From Paenibacillus sp. FSL K6-1096 (GTDB lineage Bacteria > Bacillota > Bacilli > Paenibacillales > Paenibacillaceae), in assembly GCF_037977055.1 (NCBI RefSeq), contig NZ_CP150274.1:5580001-5644000 (forward strand): a stretch of DNA of 64,000 nucleotides, written 5' to 3'. Below are positions 57,734 through 64,000 of the stretch, piece by piece (positions within the stretch are counted from its first letter, which is position 1; the number at the start of each line of letters is the position of its first letter). The notes under the pieces were generated by a model. The model was given only the letters and a program-made list of their open reading frames with translations. It searched no databases and was not told the DNA's origin. A program made the position numbers and the translations under genes.

Positions 57734-58279
57734 ATGGAAACAACAGTATGCCCATGGTGCCATACCGAGATTGTATGGGACGAGGAGTTCGGCCCGGAGG
57801 AGACTTGTCCGCATTGCAACAATGAGCTTAGCGGTTATCGCACGGTGACGATTGGTGCCGAGGATCTGGAGGATGAAGAGCCGGATGCCACTGACAGCTC
57901 TGCAGATGATGAGGTCAGCGATGACCATCTGTGGGATGACGAGGATAAAGACGGTGTGGTGCCTATCTTCAATACGCTGGTCCAGTTCGGCGATGATTAT
58001 GACCTGAAGCGTTATGAACAGAGCGTCTCGGAGATTCTGGCCGCACAGCTTGAAGCGCCGGAATGTCCGCAATGCCATGAGCTGATGCTCCACTCCGGTA
58101 AGCAGCAGGTGGAGGGCTTCACTCCGGCAGCGCCGGAAGCGCTGGGCGGCGGACCTGTTCTGAAAGCGCCGTTCGCGCTTAATCTGTTCGTATGCCCTTC
58201 CTGCTTCCATGTACAGCACAGCCTGGCCCAGGAGGACCGCATCCAGCTGGTCCGTAATCTCAGCAAGCCGGCCGAATAA
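57734..58279 (+). CDS. Zinc-ribbon protein of unknown function
   Basis: The 181-residue cytoplasmic protein starts with a zinc ribbon (CPWCHTEIVW and CPHCNNEL). A strongly acidic linker follows (about residues 45-80, rich in Asp and Glu). A second pair is made by ECPQCHELM and FVCPSCFHVQ. The two CxxC pairs in each half could bind one zinc each. The domain pattern suggests nucleic-acid or protein binding, but no function is known. ATG at 57734 follows GAAGGAG. It is the last gene of the apparent mutS2 run. Confidence 0.75.
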   Translation: METTVCPWCHTEIVWDEEFGPEETCPHCNNELSGYRTVTIGAEDLEDEEPDATDSSADDEVSDDHLWDDEDKDGVVPIFNTLVQFGDDYDLKRYEQSVSEILAAQLEAPECPQCHELMLHSGKQQVEGFTPAAPEALGGGPVLKAPFALNLFVCPSCFHVQHSLAQEDRIQLVRNLSKPAE

Positions 58280-58353
58280 TTAGCGTTCATGATTTCCCTG
58301 CCGTCTGGACATCTTAGTTAGAGATGAGTAATCAGAGGGCAGGGAGGATTAGC

Positions 58354-59556
58354 ATGACAAGTTCAGTTCGGAGACAGGCAGCGCTGCTGCTGGCCGTAGG
58401 CGGACTCTATCTGCTGGCTACGGTGCTTGCGGGAACGTTCCTGAATGTATACCTGTGGAAAAGCCGCCAGAACTTCGCCATGATCGGCTGGTTCACGGTT
58501 GCCCAGCAGTTGGCCGTAGGCTTAAGCTTCTGGCTCGGAGGCAAATGGGTGAAAGAGCATAACAAAATGAATGCCCTGCGGCTGGGACTTGCCGTATCGG
58601 GCTTTTTTTATTTGCTGGTGCTGTGGCTGCGGGGAGATGCGGTCCATTACATCTGGCCGCTGGGCGGAATTCTCGGCCTGTCCATCGGGCTATACTGGCT
58701 GGCCTTCAATATTGTGTTCTTCGAGATCACGGACGCCGTGAACCGGGATTTCTTCAATGGCTGGATGGGGCTGCTCGGTTCCCTGACCGGCATTGTCGGC
58801 CCTTGGGTCTCCGGCTGGATGATCTCCTTCTGGCACGGCGAGCGGGGCTACCGTATCGTCTTCATGCTGTCGCTCTGCATCTATGGCGTCGCTGCGGTCC
58901 TCAGCTTCGGCCTCCAGCAGCGTCCGCGCGGCCAGGCCTACCTGTGGCTGGAGCCCTGGCAGGAGCTGCGCCGCAAGGGCAGCCCGTGGAGACCGGCCGC
59001 AGCGGCGCTGATGTTCCAGGGCATCCGCGAGGGCGTGTTCTCCTTCCTGCTCGGGCTGCTGGTCTACATTGCCGCCCAAGAGGAGAGCAAGCTGGGGCAA
59101 TACGCGCTGATTACCTCAGCCGTATCCCTGGTCAGCTATTACGCAGCAGGCAAATGGTACAAGCCCCGCGCCCGCCGCAGCGGTATGCTGGCCGGCAGTC
59201 TGCTGCTGACCGCCTTCATCCTCCCCCTGCTGTGGAAGGTCAATTACACCACCCTGCTGGTGATGGGCATTGGCACCTGGCTAAGCCTGCCGCTCTATAT
59301 GCTGCCGATGCTCTCTACCACCTTCGACCTGATGGGCGTCACCGAGGAGAGCGCCGGCAAGCGGGTCGAGCTGATGGTGCTCCGGGAGCTCAGCCTCATG
59401 AGCGGCCGCCTCCTCGGCCTGCTGATCTTCATCGCCGTCCTGTCGCAGAGCCAGTCCCTGCGCACCATCACGCTGCTCATGCTGGTGCTGGGCGCCGCGC
59501 CGCTGGGGAGCTGGGTGGTGGTGCGGGGGGTGTTGGAGCAGAGGGGGAGGGTATGA
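58354..59556 (+). CDS. MFS transporter
   Basis: The 400-residue protein has twelve predicted helices. The first cytoplasmic loop (LGGKWVKEHNKMNALRLG) is a weak form of the MFS motif A. Helix 5 carries GLLGSLTGIVGPWVSGWM. It resembles YqgE/YbfB-like transporters of Bacilli, but the substrate is unknown. ATG at 58354 is six bases after GGGAGG; ATG at 58324 is in frame with no such site. GC content is highest in its second half. Confidence 0.8.
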   Translation: MTSSVRRQAALLLAVGGLYLLATVLAGTFLNVYLWKSRQNFAMIGWFTVAQQLAVGLSFWLGGKWVKEHNKMNALRLGLAVSGFFYLLVLWLRGDAVHYIWPLGGILGLSIGLYWLAFNIVFFEITDAVNRDFFNGWMGLLGSLTGIVGPWVSGWMISFWHGERGYRIVFMLSLCIYGVAAVLSFGLQQRPRGQAYLWLEPWQELRRKGSPWRPAAAALMFQGIREGVFSFLLGLLVYIAAQEESKLGQYALITSAVSLVSYYAAGKWYKPRARRSGMLAGSLLLTAFILPLLWKVNYTTLLVMGIGTWLSLPLYMLPMLSTTFDLMGVTEESAGKRVELMVLRELSLMSGRLLGLLIFIAVLSQSQSLRTITLLMLVLGAAPLGSWVVVRGVLEQRGRV

Positions 59557-59591
59557 TTGTTTTATTATTGACATCTTTCCCCCACTACTTC

Positions 59592-60266
59592 TTACAACAC
59601 CCTAAACTCATTCCTACAAAACTCAATCAAGCCGTCCCGCTTCATCCATGCCAGCTCTCTGGATAGGGCGCTGCGGTCTACGTCCAGGTACTCGGCCATG
59701 GCTTGCCGGTCAAAGGGAATCGTAAAGGTTTCTGTTCCAGCTTCACGCATAACTCTTGTTAAATAAGTTAGGACCTTATCGCGGATAGTCGGCATAATCA
59801 GACAATCGTTCCGGTCATGCAGTTCTAACGCGCGTTCAGCAATACTGTCAAACAGATTGCCAAGTAATTGTTCGTGCCCCATACATAGCTTCGTGCAACG
59901 GCTCAAGATGTTTTGGATCGGAATAAACAGAACCTCAAGCGGTTCTAAGGCTTTCACTGACATCGGGCATCTTCTTCCCCGGCTAGCTGCTGTGAGAACA
60001 GCGGTATATCCGCCCGGATAATGGAGGGATACAATAATTTGTTTTCCCGTGGGGCTGAGTTTCGTGCTTTGAGCGGTACCCTGCAATATGATGCCGAGAT
60101 CATCCACGTAATCGCCCTCACGGACAACCATCTCATCCTTTGCATATTCTTTGTGTGTGGCTGACAGATATTTAAGCATTTGGGGAATATCACTTAAGGA
60201 AATTCCGGCAAATAAACGTGATTGACATAGGGAGTCTAAGTTGTTCATGAAGACTTCTCGTTGCAT
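59592..60266 (-). CDS. Crp/Fnr-family transcriptional regulator
   Basis: The 224-residue protein has a cyclic-nucleotide-binding-like domain (about residues 10-125, MVVREGDYVDDLGIILQGTA) and a C-terminal winged HTH (about 145-222). The recognition region reads AEYLDVDRSALSRELAWMK. Cysteines are present but do not form the Fnr Fe-S pattern. It is divergent from the LUD gene, as in many anaerobe loci, so it likely controls that gene. ATG at 60266 follows AAGGATG by about seven bases; upstream GTG/ATG codons overlap that site. Confidence 0.88.
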   Translation of the reverse strand: MQREVFMNNLDSLCQSRLFAGISLSDIPQMLKYLSATHKEYAKDEMVVREGDYVDDLGIILQGTAQSTKLSPTGKQIIVSLHYPGGYTAVLTAASRGRRCPMSVKALEPLEVLFIPIQNILSRCTKLCMGHEQLLGNLFDSIAERALELHDRNDCLIMPTIRDKVLTYLTRVMREAGTETFTIPFDRQAMAEYLDVDRSALSRELAWMKRDGLIEFCRNEFRVL

Positions 60267-60272
60267 GTGCAA
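60261..60272. promoter_or_regulatory. Perfect 12-base palindrome at the crp-like gene start
   Basis: TTGCATGTGCAA overlaps the start codon of the Crp-like gene, with AT-rich TATACT-like sequence beside it in the divergent gap. It could be an autoregulatory operator, although Crp/Fnr sites usually have TGTGA half sites. Confidence 0.3.
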
Positions 60273-60360
60273 CATCCTTTTTCTTTTCACTATACTATAT
60301 TAATCATACATACACACGAAGTTTAGCCGTCTTGTCTAATGTCAGAACGGAGGAAGAACC

Positions 60361-61038
60361 ATGCAAACGAAAGAAGATTCAATCAAAGCGAGAAACCGGC
60401 TGTTATCATCAAAGGTTATTAAAAATCTGCAAAACAGAAAATTTGAGGCTTACTACTGTGACAACGCCATAGAAGCTGCGGAAAAGGCAATATCCTTAAT
60501 TCCGGAGTATTCTTCGGTATCTTGGGGCGGGTCAGTCACGCTTGAGGAGATCGGACTGCTTGACCGGGTACGTCAAGGCAGTTATACCATCATTGACCGT
60601 GATACAGCGCAAACCATGGAGGAACGTTATGATCTCATGCGCCAATCTCTTTTGTGCGACACCTATTTAACCAGCTTTAACGCCGTTAGCGAAGACGGGA
60701 TACTGGTCAATATCGACAGTGTGGGCAATCGGACGGCAGCGATTACTTTTGGACCGAAAAGTGTGGTAGCTGTCGTTGGGATGAATAAGGTGTGCAAGAC
60801 CGCAGAAGATGCAGTGATACGAGCCAGAACCTATGCGGCCCCTATTAACGCAACCCGTTGTTCGAGTTCATCCAGCCCATTCCTGCATTCGCCGCAAAAA
60901 ACGCCCTGCCTGATCAACGGTGCCTGCGGAGATTGTAAATCGGATGATTGTATCTGTTCTTATATCGTCGAAACCAGAATGTGTAAAACAGCGGGGAGAA
61001 TAAAGGTTATCCTCGTTGGTGAAGCTTTGGGATATTGA
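60361..61038 (+). CDS. LUD-domain protein (LutC-like)
   Basis: The 225-residue protein has the LUD fold from about residue 20 to 165 (YCDNAIEAAEKAISLIP, VSWGGSVTLEEIGLLD and VVAVVGMNKVCKTAEDAV). The C-terminal third is cysteine-rich (CLINGACGDCKSDDCICS). LUD proteins include LutC of the lactate-oxidising LutABC complex, but many stand alone with unknown roles, often beside Crp/Fnr regulators. lutA and lutB are absent here. ATG at 60361 follows CGGAGGAAGAACC. GC content is lower than in the metabolic genes, which hints at transfer. Confidence 0.83.
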   Translation: MQTKEDSIKARNRLLSSKVIKNLQNRKFEAYYCDNAIEAAEKAISLIPEYSSVSWGGSVTLEEIGLLDRVRQGSYTIIDRDTAQTMEERYDLMRQSLLCDTYLTSFNAVSEDGILVNIDSVGNRTAAITFGPKSVVAVVGMNKVCKTAEDAVIRARTYAAPINATRCSSSSSPFLHSPQKTPCLINGACGDCKSDDCICSYIVETRMCKTAGRIKVILVGEALGY

Positions 61039-61054
61039 GGTCGGAAATTTCGTG

Positions 61055-61110
61055 AATAGCGGCTAATGGATAGGAGAAGATCTCCTGTATTCCAGGCCGC
61101 TATTTTATAT
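61055..61110 (+). terminator. Terminator of the LUD gene
   Basis: AATAGCGGC pairs with GCCGCTATT, and inside it ATAGGAGA pairs with TCTCCTGTAT. TTATATTTT follows. Confidence 0.85.
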
Positions 61111-61135
61111 TTTAGGAGGAAAAGTTCTTCTAAAG

Positions 61136-61165
61136 TTAGACTGAATAGCTGACACAGAATATACT
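61136..61165 (+). promoter_or_regulatory. Sigma-A promoter of the HEAT-DUF4291 gene
   Basis: TTAGAC (61136-61141) and TATACT (61160-61165) are separated by 18 bases. They lie 44 bases ahead of the start. Confidence 0.55.
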
Positions 61166-61208
61166 GAAAGGAGCAGTATTAGAACAAATTCCGGAGGCAA
61201 CCACTCAA

Positions 61209-62318
61209 ATGACAATTGCCGAGCTAGACTTAATTGAACAACTCATGACAAACGCTATCTCCAAGGCTGATTTCTTACAATACTTCACAGTGGATGTTGT
61301 GCAGAATCCGAGCTATGTGCTGAAGCTGTTGGGGGAGGCTTATACAGGGAAAAGCGCTGAAGAGGTCGAATATTCCTTATTCATCGGTTTCTCGTTTGAT
61401 CTCTTCACCAAAGATTACGTGGACATCCTCTGTAAATTGATCGAGTCGGATTGGCATGTTCAGCATGAGAATATAGCGGGGATTCTGCAGAAGCTGAAGT
61501 CGCCTGCCAGCGTTGAATCCCTGTACGCTGCGGCAATCACACCTCTCAATTATTTAGAATATGACGATTCCTATGCATTAGCGGTAAAATGTATCTGGGC
61601 GCTCGGTGACATTGGCACGGGGGAGTCCAGACGTAATTTGAAGCTCCTTGCCGAATCTGATAATGAGATTATCCGAACCAACGCGCTGCAGCAACTGGAA
61701 CGGACGGCCGACGCAGCAGACAAAATAATCATGGCCCATTACAATAAGCAAACAGTCAGAGTCTATCAAGCGTATAATCACACAATTGCCGATGAGGCAG
61801 TGAGCCTTGGGCGATTCGGGCCTTCTTTTAAAATCGATAGAATGACTTGGATCAAGCCTTCTTTCTTATGGATGATGTACCGGTCGGGCTGGGCGACCAA
61901 AACGGATCAGGAACGGATCTTGGCGATTGATATTACCAGAGAGGGCTTCGATCATATTTTGTCACAGGTCGTTCTGTCCTCCTATGACCGTGACCTGTAT
62001 GCTTCCCGGGAGGAATGGCAGACGAAATTACAGGCTTCCCCGGTGAGATGCCAATGGGACCCCGATAGAGATATCTATGGGAATAAATTAGCGCGCAGAG
62101 CCATTCAGTTAGGTCTCAGGGGCGAGATGGTGCATAACTATATTCATAAATGGATTGTGGAGATCCGCGATATTACAGAGTACGTAGCCGATACCAGAGC
62201 GGCGGTACAATCCGGGAAGTTCAGCGCGGAGCTGTTGCCGCAGGAGGAGCCGTACCCTTTGGAGAATTCTATCAAAAGAACTTTAGGCATACTGGCAAGG
62301 AGAACCTATGAACATTAG
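61209..62318 (+). CDS. HEAT-repeat domain fused to DUF4291
   Basis: The 369-residue protein has two parts. Residues 1-170 are helical and HEAT-like (ALAVKCIWALGDIGTGESRR, then NLKLLAESDNEIIRTNALQQ). Residues 180-365 match DUF4291, with VYQAYNHTIADEAVSLGRFG, MTWIKPSFLWMMYRSGW, QERILAIDI and a late WDPDRD/RAIQLGLRG motif. DUF4291 is normally a stand-alone protein of about 200 residues with no established function. ATG at 61209 lies about eleven bases after GGAGG. The 3' end contains the ribosome binding site of the response regulator and overlaps it by eleven bases. GC content is low for this window. Confidence 0.82.
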   Translation: MTIAELDLIEQLMTNAISKADFLQYFTVDVVQNPSYVLKLLGEAYTGKSAEEVEYSLFIGFSFDLFTKDYVDILCKLIESDWHVQHENIAGILQKLKSPASVESLYAAAITPLNYLEYDDSYALAVKCIWALGDIGTGESRRNLKLLAESDNEIIRTNALQQLERTADAADKIIMAHYNKQTVRVYQAYNHTIADEAVSLGRFGPSFKIDRMTWIKPSFLWMMYRSGWATKTDQERILAIDITREGFDHILSQVVLSSYDRDLYASREEWQTKLQASPVRCQWDPDRDIYGNKLARRAIQLGLRGEMVHNYIHKWIVEIRDITEYVADTRAAVQSGKFSAELLPQEEPYPLENSIKRTLGILARRTYEH

Positions 62319-63027
62319 AGTGTTGATTGTAGAGGATGACCCGATGGTAGCGAAGTTCAACCGCCATTATCTGGAGCAGGTGCCGGGCTTCGAGTATGCT
62401 GGCTGGGCTGCTACAGGGGATGAAGCGATGACGATGCTGGAGAAGCAGCGGGTGGACCTGATGCTGCTGGATATTTATATGCCGCATACAAGCGGGCTGC
62501 AGCTGCTCTCCACCCTGCGGGAGCAGGGGAGCAAGGTGGATATCATTGTGATCTCGGCGGCCAGCGACAATGCGAGCATCCGCAAGGCGCTGCAGAACGG
62601 GGCGGTGGATTATCTGATCAAGCCGTTTGAGTTCGCCCGCTTCCAAGCGGCCTTGTCGGCTTACCGTGAGGATTATAAGCTGATGCACAAGGAGCATCTC
62701 AGCCAGGAGCAGCTCGACAAGCTGCTGCGTCATTCGCAGGGGGCGGAAGAGGACAAGCCGGCAGTGCTGCCTCTGCCCAAAGGGCTGGCGGAAGGCACGC
62801 TGGAGAGCATCTGGAACACGATCCATGAGCTTCAGAGTCCGGTATTCTCCACGGAGGATATCAGCAGCCATGCGCCGATCTCGCGGATCTCGGTGCGCAA
62901 ATACCTGGCTTTTCTGACCGAAGCGGGCATTCTGGAGATGGAGCTGAGCTACGGGGCGGTCGGCAGACCGGTGTATATGTACAAGGTGAAGCCTGAAGGA
63001 CACCAGTTGATCAGCAAATATATCTAA
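62308..63027 (+). CDS. Response regulator, CitT/DcuR type
   Basis: The 239-residue protein has a receiver domain (residues 3-120) with phospho-acceptor Asp55 in LLDIYMPH, the Thr/Ser at VISAAS and Lys in YLIKPFEF. A C-terminal winged helix follows (about 165-238, RISVRKYLAFLTEAGILEME). This type controls citrate, malate or fumarate metabolism with a CitA/DcuS-like kinase. No kinase gene is adjacent on the left; the DUF4291 fusion sits there. The flavin reductase gene at the right end is a plausible target. ATG at 62308 follows AAGGAG. Confidence 0.9.
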   Translation: MNIRVLIVEDDPMVAKFNRHYLEQVPGFEYAGWAATGDEAMTMLEKQRVDLMLLDIYMPHTSGLQLLSTLREQGSKVDIIVISAASDNASIRKALQNGAVDYLIKPFEFARFQAALSAYREDYKLMHKEHLSQEQLDKLLRHSQGAEEDKPAVLPLPKGLAEGTLESIWNTIHELQSPVFSTEDISSHAPISRISVRKYLAFLTEAGILEMELSYGAVGRPVYMYKVKPEGHQLISKYI

Positions 63028-63066
63028 TATGAAAAGCTCTACGAATAAGCAGCAATCAATTACCAT

Positions 63067-63108
63067 ATGGAGTCACGGCTGCGTTAAGCGGACCATGACT
63101 CCATTTTA
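63067..63108. terminator. Terminator between the response regulator and the convergent gene
   Basis: ATGGAGTCA pairs with TGACTCCAT and is followed by TTTTACTT. It serves the rightward gene and, weakly, the leftward one. Confidence 0.75.
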
Positions 63109-63137
63109 CTTCATGCACGCAGCTAGCGCATACAGGG

Positions 63138-63596
63138 TCACTCGAAGGCCTGATGCAGGGCCAGCGGCTGGAACGGGTTGATGATTTTGTAGGCGGCGAG
63201 GTGCGGGTTGTTCATATCATTGTCATAAATAATCATGTGCTGGTCACCCTTCAGGATGATGTCGAAGCGTTGCTTGCGGTCAGCCTGGACGATGGTAATA
63301 TAATAGCTGTGCTTGTTGCCTGTGCTGACATTGCGGGCGGATTTCATCAGGCGGACGCCGGAGAAATCATCATAGATGCGCTTAATCGCCTCCGGTTCTG
63401 TCACCACAATATCCTTCTGCTCACCGGGAACAGAGGACAGGCGGGTAATTTCCAGTGCGGCGATATCCTCCAGGCGGAGGGTCCGGGCAACCATGCTCCT
63501 GAACGAAGTGTAGCGGCTTGCGGTGTAGGTCATCAGGGAGACGCCCGCAGCAGCCAGAATGGCACCGGCAAGCAGGTACTTATTGCTCTTTTCCAT
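63138..63596 (-). CDS. Hypothetical membrane-anchored protein
   Basis: The 152-residue protein has one N-terminal hydrophobic segment (residues 6-25, YLLAGAILAAAGVSLMTYTA) and an extracellular domain of about 120 residues. That domain has alternating beta-strand-like stretches (VVTEPEAIKRIYDDFSGVRL, YYITIVQADRKQRFDIILKG). A similar layout occurs in small Bacilli proteins of unknown role. ATG at 63596 has AGGAGGAACAG upstream on the minus strand. No named family is recognised. Confidence 0.7.
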   Translation of the reverse strand: MEKSNKYLLAGAILAAAGVSLMTYTASRYTSFRSMVARTLRLEDIAALEITRLSSVPGEQKDIVVTEPEAIKRIYDDFSGVRLMKSARNVSTGNKHSYYITIVQADRKQRFDIILKGDQHMIIYDNDMNNPHLAAYKIINPFQPLALHQAFE

Positions 63597-63782
63597 AGGT
63601 TCTGTTCCTCCTAATGATACGGATGTGTAAGCTCCAATTATAAAACTTCAGACGCATTCAAGGCAAATGTGCTTACTTTATTTACTATAACCATTTCTTT
63701 AATTACTAAATATTCAAGCGCGCTGACATTCAGGTTATGATAATTGTGAAAATATGCACAAACCAATTGGAGGAGAGCTTGA

Positions 63783-64000
63783 ATGAACAGAAAGAGCTGG
63801 GCAAGTCTGCTGGGCAAAGGGTTGCTGCTGGCAAGTCTGCTGGTGTTGCCTGCCTGTAACAGTGACAAAGGGGAGTCTACAGACATCGTTATTATCGGGG
63901 GCGGCGGAGCTGGGATGACCGCAGCGCTTGAAGCACATAGCCAGGGAGCCAAGGTCATCCTGATTGAGAAAATGCCGATGCTTGGCGGCAACACCGTCCG
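63783..64000 (+). CDS. FAD-dependent reductase lipoprotein, N-terminal fragment (fumarate reductase-like)
   Basis: The first 72 codons of a gene that leaves the window. A lipoprotein signal ends at Cys25 in LVLPACNSD. A Rossmann FAD motif follows (IVIIGGGGAGMTAALEA, then VILIEKMPMLGGNTV), as in flavocytochrome c-type fumarate and urocanate reductases. It would be an extracytoplasmic reductase tethered to the membrane. ATG at 63783 follows GGAGGAGAGCTTGA. The CitT/DcuR-type regulator nearby fits a dicarboxylate substrate, but the substrate-binding part is outside the window. Confidence 0.82.
   Translation, partial: MNRKSWASLLGKGLLLASLLVLPACNSDKGESTDIVIIGGGGAGMTAALEAHSQGAKVILIEKMPMLGGNTV

Noticed and set aside
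58623..59666. 347-codon ORF in another frame of the MFS gene
   Set aside because: It overlaps a clear transporter, and its translation has the repetitive Arg/Pro/Ala composition of a shifted GC-rich frame.

Overview
The window is about 64 kb of moderately GC-rich Bacillota DNA and most resembles Paenibacillus. The grounds are Bacilli-type protein families throughout (GlcT-PtsG-HPr-EI, YuaF-FloT, YknXYZ, YesN/LytS-type two-component genes, MutS2), a phenylalanine T-box, a GlcT-type RAT/terminator, CcpA cre boxes, strong AGGAGG ribosome binding sites, frequent TTG and GTG starts, and U-tract terminators after most operons. No rRNA, tRNA, prophage, transposase or CRISPR was found. The species call is inference.

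Layout. Positions 1-12.4 kb are carbohydrate and general metabolism: the tail of a GH3 glycosidase, ilvD, a membrane acyltransferase, an alpha/beta hydrolase-HAD phosphatase-sirtuin run, an aldo/keto reductase, and an AraC regulator divergent from galK-galE-galT. Positions 12.7-18.8 kb hold an iron alcohol dehydrogenase, a membrane-stress operon (YuaF-like NfeD protein plus flotillin, with a sigma-W-like promoter) and a two-gene ABC transporter. Positions 18.9-24.2 kb are the glucose PTS: glcT, a RAT antiterminator, then ptsG-ptsH-ptsI. Positions 24.3-30 kb hold an MFS transporter, a cytoplasmic pullulanase with a C-terminal PUD domain, and a PAS-GGDEF protein. Positions 30.4-36.3 kb are a leftward operon coding for a YknXYZ/MacAB-type exporter and an 859-residue secreted repeat protein.

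Positions 36.5-43.4 kb carry T-box, pheS, pheT and a gene whose N-terminus is the division protein ZapA but which continues for about 720 residues of coiled coil. In B. subtilis, as I recall it, zapA is followed by yshB, polX and mutS2. Here an 8 kb xylose locus and two further genes lie between zapA and mutS2. The xylose locus has a membrane-anchored XylF-like sensor, a LytS/YesM-like kinase, a YesN-like regulator and the transporter xylF-xylG-xylH. Two cre boxes suggest that both its sensor and transport transcripts are glucose-repressed. The locus is bracketed by short repeats of about 51-53 bp period, one family of which occurs at both ends. Downstream are a CuA-like cupredoxin lipoprotein, a second GGDEF protein, a YvlD-like membrane protein, mutS2, DUF350 and zinc-ribbon genes, an MFS transporter, a Crp/Fnr-LUD pair, a HEAT-repeat/DUF4291 fusion, a DcuR/CitT-type response regulator and the start of a flavin-dependent reductase lipoprotein.

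The strongest candidates for something new are the ZapA-coiled-coil fusion, the repeat-bracketed xylose locus, the secreted repeat protein tied to a YknXYZ-type exporter, the HEAT-DUF4291 fusion and the 154-bp palindrome splitting pheS from pheT. All family names come from reading the sequences; no database search was run.
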